Part shown: positions 1-3,997 of the stretch, in pieces | Layout: each line of letters starts with the position of its first letter | How positions within the stretch are numbered: position 1 is the first letter of the stretch | Source: JAJPGZ01 sp041167105 | GTDB lineage: Bacteria > Verrucomicrobiota > Verrucomicrobiia > Chthoniobacterales > UBA10450 | Length of the DNA: 5,086 nucleotides | Assembly: GCA_041167105.1 (NCBI GenBank) | Contig: JBEEGX010000164.1 | Location: forward strand, 1 to 5,086 | Direction of reading: 5' to 3' | Notes under the pieces: model-generated | The model's input: only the letters and a program-made list of their open reading frames with translations | Database searches by the model: none | What the model was told of the DNA's origin: nothing | Made by a program: the position numbers and the translations under genes

Positions 1-163
1 AATCGGCAGCAAACTGACGCGATGCTCCATCCAGATTCCGCGCCGATCCCGTGCCCAACGACGGCAAAAGGAAGACAGCGACGAGAGCAATGATCGCGAT
101 AACGAGAAGAACTTCCAATAACGTAAATGCGCGCGCCGCGCTAAGTAGTCGAAGACTGCGCAT
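1..163 (-). CDS. Pseudopilin with type IV prepilin N-terminus, GspH/FimT-like (partial, C-terminus outside window)
   Basis: Reading leftward from an ATG at 163-161, 54 codons are open to the window edge. The translation begins MRSLRLLSAARA and continues with FTLLEVLLVIAIIALVAVFL, a textbook class III prepilin signal. It has a short basic leader, cleavage expected between Ala12 and Phe13, Glu17 as Glu+5 of the mature protein, and a hydrophobic helix of about 20 residues. After the helix come LPSLGTGSARNLDGASRQFAAD (split: LPSLGTGSARN, then LDGASRQFAAD), which resembles the helix of minor pseudopilins of the GspH/FimT type. That subfamily call is tentative because the globular domain is missing. 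The protein would sit in the inner membrane and be processed by a prepilin peptidase. The gene starts 4 bp after the stop of the GspG-like gene, so the two are almost certainly co-transcribed and perhaps translationally coupled. No strong ribosome binding site is seen ahead of it. Its -1 residue is Ala, not the more usual Gly. Confidence 0.85.
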   Translation of the reverse strand, partial: MRSLRLLSAARAFTLLEVLLVIAIIALVAVFLLPSLGTGSARNLDGASRQFAAD

Positions 164-167
164 TCCG

Positions 168-905
168 TTACTGCCACGACAGGACATCGTCGTCGCCGTC
201 ATTGGTTTGTCCGGTCACTTTGTATTTGCCGTTATTACCGTCGGCTGCACTCACCTGATCTTTGCCAATCGAAAACCCAATAACCCCAAAGTTGATAGGA
301 TTGCCGCCCGCTCCAGCCGCGTATGGATTGACCAAACCGTTGTCGTAATCCCAGTCGATGCGCAGTCGGTAAACGCTCCCCCACGGATCGTAATATTTTC
401 CATCGGTTTGACTAACTCCCCCTCTCGAATTCTTCGCGGGTGGTGGATTCATAAACACGATCCGTTTTGGGTTAAGATTATCGCCCGAGGTACTGTCCCA
501 GGAAAAGCCGTCGGCACGCAGCACGTTGAACAGGTCTGCGCTATTCCAGTCACCAATCCAAAAGTCGTTCGGTGAACTGCTAGCAGTCCCGAGCACAGGG
601 TATTTCCCATACTCCGTATAGTACGCGTTCACCGCGGTTACAATCTGCGAGAGATCGTTCTTCGCTTGCGCTCGCTTCGCCTGATCCTGCGCGCCTTTGA
701 ACGCCGGAAAGAGCAGGCCCATCAGGATGATGATGATGGAGATGACGACCAAGAGTTCGATCAGCGTGAACGCTGACGAACGAAGGATGAAGGATACGCT
801 CCCTGACGCTAGCCGGCCGGATTGGTTTACCCGCTGTTGGACGGTCGCTGTTGCGACGGGCCGCGAAGGATGAAGGATGAAAGGGGAACGGGGACGGCGA
901 AGCAC
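168..905 (-). CDS. gspG: GspG-like major pseudopilin (type II secretion / type IV pilin-like), complete, with repeat-derived long leader
   Basis: The 245-codon ORF encodes a major pseudopilin, the subunit of the periplasmic pseudopilus. Residues 46-70 form the prepilin signal and helix (FTLIELLVVISIIIILMGLL), with cleavage expected at Ala45/Phe46 and Glu50 as Glu+5. Next come the amphipathic helix and the GspG-typical KNDLSQIVTAVNAYYTEYGKYP region (residues 82-103), then YYDPWGSVYRLR (171-182), matching the family DPWG-x-Y motif. The acidic C-terminus (DGDDDVLSW, 236-244) resembles the GspG calcium-binding end. The mature form is about 200 residues, longer than proteobacterial GspG (~140), as in Verrucomicrobia-like homologues. 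The only canonical start after the upstream in-frame stop is a GTG at 905-903, giving an unusually long 45-residue leader. Residues about 10-42 of that leader are encoded by a dispersed repeat and its flanking direct repeats, so the true start is uncertain. A rare ATC at 788-786 would give a normal 6-residue leader, 10 nt after AGGGAG on this strand. The gene is followed after 4 bp by a second pseudopilin. It could also be called a generic type IV pilin-like protein. Confidence 0.92.
   Translation of the reverse strand: MLRRPRSPFILHPSRPVATATVQQRVNQSGRLASGSVSFILRSSAFTLIELLVVISIIIILMGLLFPAFKGAQDQAKRAQAKNDLSQIVTAVNAYYTEYGKYPVLGTASSSPNDFWIGDWNSADLFNVLRADGFSWDSTSGDNLNPKRIVFMNPPPAKNSRGGVSQTDGKYYDPWGSVYRLRIDWDYDNGLVNPYAAGAGGNPINFGVIGFSIGKDQVSAADGNNGKYKVTGQTNDGDDDVLSWQ
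781..878. repeat. Hairpin repeat copy A (796-863) flanked by 15-bp direct repeats, inside the pseudopilin leader
   Basis: The 15-mer CGAAGGATGAAGGAT occurs at 781-795 and again at 864-878, flanking 68 bp. The 68 bp begin ACGCTCCCTGACGCTAGCCG and end with a hairpin GTCGC-TGTT-GCGAC (844-857) plus GGGCCG. Both halves recur in the intergenic region at 1086-1228, so this is a member of a dispersed repeat family. The flanking copies look like a target-site duplication, but GAAGGAT is itself a 7-bp tandem unit, so they may instead be pre-existing low-complexity sequence. Insert plus one flank is 83 bp, not a multiple of 3, so an insertion here would have changed the reading frame upstream of the mature pseudopilin. 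Confidence 0.7.
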
Positions 906-914
906 GACGCAGAA

Positions 915-920
915 ATTATA
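915..920 (-). promoter_or_regulatory. Possible -10 box (TATAAT) for the pseudopilin genes
   Basis: The minus strand reads TATAAT here, a perfect consensus -10 hexamer, about 10 bp upstream of the GTG at 905. No good -35 lies at standard spacing; the nearest candidate, TTGATT at 953-948, is 27 bp away. If used, transcription would start only a few bases before the GTG, implying a nearly leaderless message. An AT-rich chance match is possible. Confidence 0.25.
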
Positions 921-954
921 AAGGAGAAATTAGAAAGTAGAAGGCGCAATCAAG

Positions 955-1064
<110 letters not shown>

Positions 1065-1085
1065 AAGATCGACATCTGCTAGATT

Positions 1086-1110
1086 ACGCTCCCGGCGCTA
1101 GCCGGCCAGA
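1086..1110. repeat. Hairpin repeat, partial copy B (left half only)
   Basis: The sequence ACGCTCCCGGCGCTAGCCGG followed by CCAGA matches the left half of copies A (796) and C (1117), with a one-base deletion in CCCTG. It lacks the right, hairpin-bearing half. Copy C begins 6 bp after it, so copies B and C lie in tandem. Confidence 0.75.
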
Positions 1111-1116
1111 TCTGCT

Positions 1117-1228
1117 ACGCTCCCTGGCGCTAGCCGCTGAAGTTCGTTTACCCAATTGAACGTTGTCGCTCCGCGACGCAGCGCGACCCGCTGTTGGATT
1201 GTCGCGATCGCGACGGGCCGCGACAACG
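1117..1228. repeat. Hairpin repeat, extended copy C with two GTCGC/GCGAC stem-loops
   Basis: The copy starts ACGCTCCCTGGCGCTAGCCG, then carries two tandem ~36-bp units (1150-1185 and 1186-1222), each starting ACCC and ending near CGCG. Each unit holds a stem-loop: GTCGC-TCC-GCGAC (1165-1177) and GTCGC-GATC-GCGAC (1201-1214). Positions 1186-1223 match copy A (829-866) at 33 of 38 bases. In both, the stem is kept while the loop differs (GATC against TGTT). Longer pairings are also possible: TTGTCGCG (1199-1206) with CGCGACAA (1219-1226), and CGTTGTCGC (1161-1169) with GCGACAACG (1220-1228). This is a REP-like palindromic element by structure; the family is not one I can name. Confidence 0.75.
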
Positions 1229-1283
1229 GAATTGTGACTCAATTGCAACAAATCTGAGAAAGTCTCAAATTTAAGAGGCACAC

Positions 1284-1315
1284 GAGGGAGCAGGGGCATG
1301 GTTTTAGCTTTTTAG
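1284..1315 (+). promoter_or_regulatory. Strong Shine-Dalgarno and 5-codon mini-ORF (MVLAF-stop) in frame with the TPR gene
   Basis: GAGGGAG (1284-1290) lies 7 nt before an ATG at 1298-1300, ideal spacing. The ATG opens MVLAF and hits TAG at 1313-1315. The same frame then continues as the TPR gene, whose first usable start (GTG 1325) has no Shine-Dalgarno of its own. Ribosomes loading here would terminate 9 nt before the GTG, so reinitiation is plausible. Alternatively the TAG is a recent nonsense change or a sequencing error, and the original start was ATG 1298. Confidence 0.5.
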
Positions 1316-1324
1316 CCCGATGCC

Positions 1325-2218
1325 GTGCTGGAACACACGCTCTCCGACGAGGAACATAATCAGATCGTACAGACGATCGAAATGTTTGAGGCTATCACTC
1401 AAACACAACCCGACGACTATCATTCGCTCGAGATCCTGAAGGACGCCTACGGCAAAATCGGCAAGCACGACGATTCGTTGCGCGTGTCGCGACGCCTGGC
1501 GGAATCGTATTTCAATGCCGGCTCCTACACGCTGGCGATGCAGGAGTGCGAGCTCATTCTGGTGAAGGACCCGAACGCGCCGGACATCCTGGGAATGTTA
1601 GGCGAGATCGAAACGCGTTTGCAGGCGAGCGGCCATGCCATCGCGGACAAGAGCGGTTTGATCGACAATCCGCACAGCGGCGTGACGGGCGTGAACGGCG
1701 CGCTCATCGACGTGGGCGCAAACGTCGGCCGCATGGCGAATCTGATCGAGCGCGGGGACGATCATCTCGCGAAATTTTTAATCGTGCAGCAGTTGTTCGA
1801 CGAAGCGGAGATCACGGCGGGGTTGCACGCGGTGACGCAGTTGAACAGGAACCTGACCGGGCGGGCGCTGGCGTCGTCGTTGCTCGACAAATTGTGCAAG
1901 GACAACGCGGAATGCGTGGAGAAGGTTCTCTCGGCCTTAATCGACCGGACGAAGTTCGCTTACGTGCCGCTCGAGTATTACGACCTCGACCGGCAGATCG
2001 CGCCGATGTTGCCGGACCATCTCACACTCGGGCGTTTGTTTGTGCCGTTCGATCTGGTGAGCCGCACCATCATGGTGGCGTGCTGTAATCCTTTTGATGC
2101 CAGTGGCCGCGAGGCGGTCGAACAATCGGTCGATTACTCGGTGACGTGGTACCTGGCGCGTCCGGCGACGATCGTAAAAAACCTGCAGTCGATTTACCGG
2201 CTGGAAACGCGCGTTTGA
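1325..2218 (+). CDS. TPR protein with C-terminal MshEN-like (GspE N-terminal) domain, no ATPase domain
   Basis: This 297-residue protein has two parts. Residues about 12-100 are TPR-like helices (QTIEMFEAITQTQPDDYHSL, DDSLRVSRRLAESYFNAGSY, YTLAMQECELILVKDPNAPD), a protein-interaction scaffold. After a Gly/Ala linker (about 101-145), residues about 146-295 resemble the N-terminal domain of GspE/PilB ATPases. The resemblance is seen in helices at 148-205, then YVPLEYYDLDRQIAPMLP (213-230), LGRLFVPFDLVSRTIMVAC (235-253), NPFDASGREAVE (255-266) and a final IYRLETR. No Walker A or B motif, signal peptide or membrane segment is present, so the protein is probably cytoplasmic. The role is inferred: an adaptor or regulator of the ATPase encoded 46 bp downstream in the same direction. 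The start is GTG 1325, just after an in-frame TAG (1313-1315). An ATG 19 codons in (1382) would remove the first helix and has no better ribosome site. Alternatively translation began at ATG 1298 before the TAG arose. The domain call is by eye; a profile search would settle it. Confidence 0.85.
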   Translation: MLEHTLSDEEHNQIVQTIEMFEAITQTQPDDYHSLEILKDAYGKIGKHDDSLRVSRRLAESYFNAGSYTLAMQECELILVKDPNAPDILGMLGEIETRLQASGHAIADKSGLIDNPHSGVTGVNGALIDVGANVGRMANLIERGDDHLAKFLIVQQLFDEAEITAGLHAVTQLNRNLTGRALASSLLDKLCKDNAECVEKVLSALIDRTKFAYVPLEYYDLDRQIAPMLPDHLTLGRLFVPFDLVSRTIMVACCNPFDASGREAVEQSVDYSVTWYLARPATIVKNLQSIYRLETRV

Positions 2219-2226
2219 AGAACCGG

Positions 2227-2263
2227 CCTAACGAAGATCGACAACGTGCAAGATCGACAACGT
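2227..2263 (+). repeat. Tandem AAGATCGACAACGT repeat preceded by CCTAACGA, abutting the ATPase start
   Basis: AAGATCGACAACGT occurs at 2234-2247 and 2250-2263 (16-bp period), one base before the ATG at 2265. It is preceded by, and overlaps by one base, CCTAACGA (2227-2234). CCTAACGA also occurs at 4801-4808 and 4871-4878, the first of these again close to an AAGATCGACA copy. Most of the 46-bp gap between the TPR and ATPase genes is therefore repeat sequence, and no normal Shine-Dalgarno is seen ahead of the ATPase. Confidence 0.85.
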
Positions 2264-2264
2264 C

Positions 2265-3992
2265 ATGAGAAGTAAATCTTTCGGAGAGCGCATCGCCGAC
2301 GTCCTGATCGAGGACGGATTACTTCTGCCTAACCAGCTCGAGGAAGCAGTCGCGCTGCAGAAGCAGGAAGGCGGACGCTTGCTCAAGATTTTGACGGACA
2401 AACAGTTCGTGACCGAGCAGGACATGGCGTTCTCGATGGGGCGTTGCCTGAATACGCCGCCGGTGAATCTCTCAAAGGTGCGCGTGCCGGAAGAAATCAT
2501 GGCGCTGGTGCCGCGCGAAATGGCGAAGGCGAACAAGCTGGTGCCGATCGCGCGCCTGAACGGAAAACTTTTCGTGGCCATGGCCGACCCGACGAACGTG
2601 CTCGCGGTCGACGACCTGAAGCGGCGCGTGCAGCTCGACATCATTCCGATGATCGCGACCGAGCGCGCAGTGGAAGTGGCGCTGAGCGGTGTGACCGGCG
2701 GCGCGAACATGAACCAGATGTTGCGTCAGGTTTCGGACGAAGCCGCGGCGCAATCGGTTGCCGACAATCTCGAAGTCCAAAAAACCTCGCGAGAAGAGAT
2801 CGATCTCGACCGGCTGGCGGCGGATTCGGAAGACGCGCCCGTCATCAAGATCGTCAATTTGATCCTGGCGCAGGCGATCAAGGAAAAGGCATCGGACATT
2901 CACATCGAGCCATTTCACAACACGCTGAAGCTGCGTTACCGCGTCGATGGCGAATTGATGCTGGCGGAGTCGCCGCCGAAAGCGCTGCAGCTCGCGATCA
3001 CGTCGCGTATCAAAATTCTCGCCGGCCTCAACATTGCCGAGCGCCGCATTCCGCAGGACGGCCGCTTCCGCATCCGCGTGATGGGAAAAGATGTCGATCT
3101 TCGTATTTCAATTTTACCGACGGCGCACGGCGAAAAAATCGTCATCCGTATTCTCGACAAATCCGCGCTCACCGGGTCGATCGACCAAATGGGCATGGAC
3201 GACGACACGCTCTCGAAATTCCGGCACGCGATCGACGCGCCGCACGGAATGATTCTCGTCACCGGCCCGACCGGTTCCGGTAAAACGACGACGCTCTATT
3301 CGGTTCTGCACGAGCTGAACAATCCGCAATACAACATCGTGACGGTGGAGGACCCGATTGAGTACGAGCTCACCGGCGTCAATCAGGTGGCGGTGCGCAA
3401 CGACATCGGTCTCGATTTCGCGTCCGCGTTGCGATCCATCCTGCGTCAGGACCCCGACATCGTGATGGTGGGTGAAATTCGTGACAACGAAACCGCGGAC
3501 ATCGCGGTGAAGGCCGCGCTCACCGGTCACCAGGTGCTCTCAACCTTGCACACGAACGATGCGGCCGGCGCGATCACGCGACTGGACGACATGGGCATCG
3601 AGCCGTTTCTCATCGCCAGCTCGCTGCTCATGACCTGCGCGCAGCGACTCGTTAGGCGCGTGTGCACGAACTGCCGCGAAGAATTTGTCCCCGAGCCCGA
3701 AGTTCTCGACAAGCTCAACATCGAGAAAGCGAAGGACGCCGTGTTCTATCAGGGCATGGGCTGCGACCGATGCAAAGGCCGCGGTTATCTCGGCCGGGTC
3801 GCGATCATCGAAGCGTTGCCCATTAGCGAAACGGTGCGCCGTCTCATCATCAAACGCGCGTCCGCGAGCGCGATCAAGAACCAGGCGGTGAACGAAGGCA
3901 TGAAGACGTTGCGCGTGGTCGGCATCGAGAAAGCCATCGAAGGCATCACCACGCTGGAGGAAATCTGGCGCGTCACCTCGGAGGATCATTGA
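2265..3992 (+). CDS. gspE/pilB: GspE/PilB-family type II secretion / type IV pilus assembly ATPase
   Basis: This complete 575-residue hexameric assembly ATPase acts at the cytoplasmic face of the inner membrane, using ATP hydrolysis to drive pseudopilus or pilus extension. Residues about 5-150 form an MshEN domain. Its c-di-GMP-type motifs are imperfect: RIADVL at 9-14 and RLLKIL at 38-43, each lacking the Gly of the usual RLG. The catalytic core carries all hallmarks: KASDIHIEP ahead of the fold, Walker A GPTGSGKTT (334-342, Lys340), Asp box VEDPIEYE (361-368), Walker B DPDIVMVGEIRD (396-407, Glu404), and the His box around His422 and STLHTND (426-432). The tetracysteine zinc site is Cys467/Cys470 and Cys500/Cys503. 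The zinc site and extended N-terminus are typical of extension ATPases (PilB/GspE), not PilT retraction motors. Length fits PilB. GspE and PilB cannot be separated by sequence alone; the GspG-like neighbour favours a secretion-type system. The start is ATG 2265, with no in-frame alternative upstream. The leader is repeat-derived and lacks a clear ribosome site. The downstream gene begins 5 bp after the stop. Confidence 0.97.
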   Translation: MRSKSFGERIADVLIEDGLLLPNQLEEAVALQKQEGGRLLKILTDKQFVTEQDMAFSMGRCLNTPPVNLSKVRVPEEIMALVPREMAKANKLVPIARLNGKLFVAMADPTNVLAVDDLKRRVQLDIIPMIATERAVEVALSGVTGGANMNQMLRQVSDEAAAQSVADNLEVQKTSREEIDLDRLAADSEDAPVIKIVNLILAQAIKEKASDIHIEPFHNTLKLRYRVDGELMLAESPPKALQLAITSRIKILAGLNIAERRIPQDGRFRIRVMGKDVDLRISILPTAHGEKIVIRILDKSALTGSIDQMGMDDDTLSKFRHAIDAPHGMILVTGPTGSGKTTTLYSVLHELNNPQYNIVTVEDPIEYELTGVNQVAVRNDIGLDFASALRSILRQDPDIVMVGEIRDNETADIAVKAALTGHQVLSTLHTNDAAGAITRLDDMGIEPFLIASSLLMTCAQRLVRRVCTNCREEFVPEPEVLDKLNIEKAKDAVFYQGMGCDRCKGRGYLGRVAIIEALPISETVRRLIIKRASASAIKNQAVNEGMKTLRVVGIEKAIEGITTLEEIWRVTSEDH

Positions 3993-3997
3993 TCGAC

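Noticed and set aside
51..575. 174-codon plus-strand open frame
   Set aside because: It lies antisense to the two pseudopilin genes, whose translations show clear prepilin and GspG motifs; the plus frame shows no protein family features.
1199..1226. Rho-independent terminator at TTGTCGCG/CGCGACAA
   Set aside because: No T-run follows on either strand and it sits between divergent genes where no transcript needs to end; it is better explained as part of the hairpin repeat.
1243..1272. Sigma-70 promoter for the TPR/ATPase operon (TTGCAA with an AT-rich segment downstream) and TGAGA-AAG-TCTCA operator
   Set aside because: A promoter must lie nearby, but the -10 candidates are poor and the 5-bp inverted repeat is short enough to be chance; not strong enough to annotate.
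1084..1299. 71-codon minus-strand frame
   Set aside because: Most of it is the translated hairpin repeat copies B and C; no homologous-looking motif and it lies where promoters are expected.
2444..3283. 279-codon plus-strand frame overlapping the ATPase
   Set aside because: An out-of-frame shadow of a high-GC gene, Arg/Ala/Gly-rich; the ATPase frame contains all catalytic motifs.
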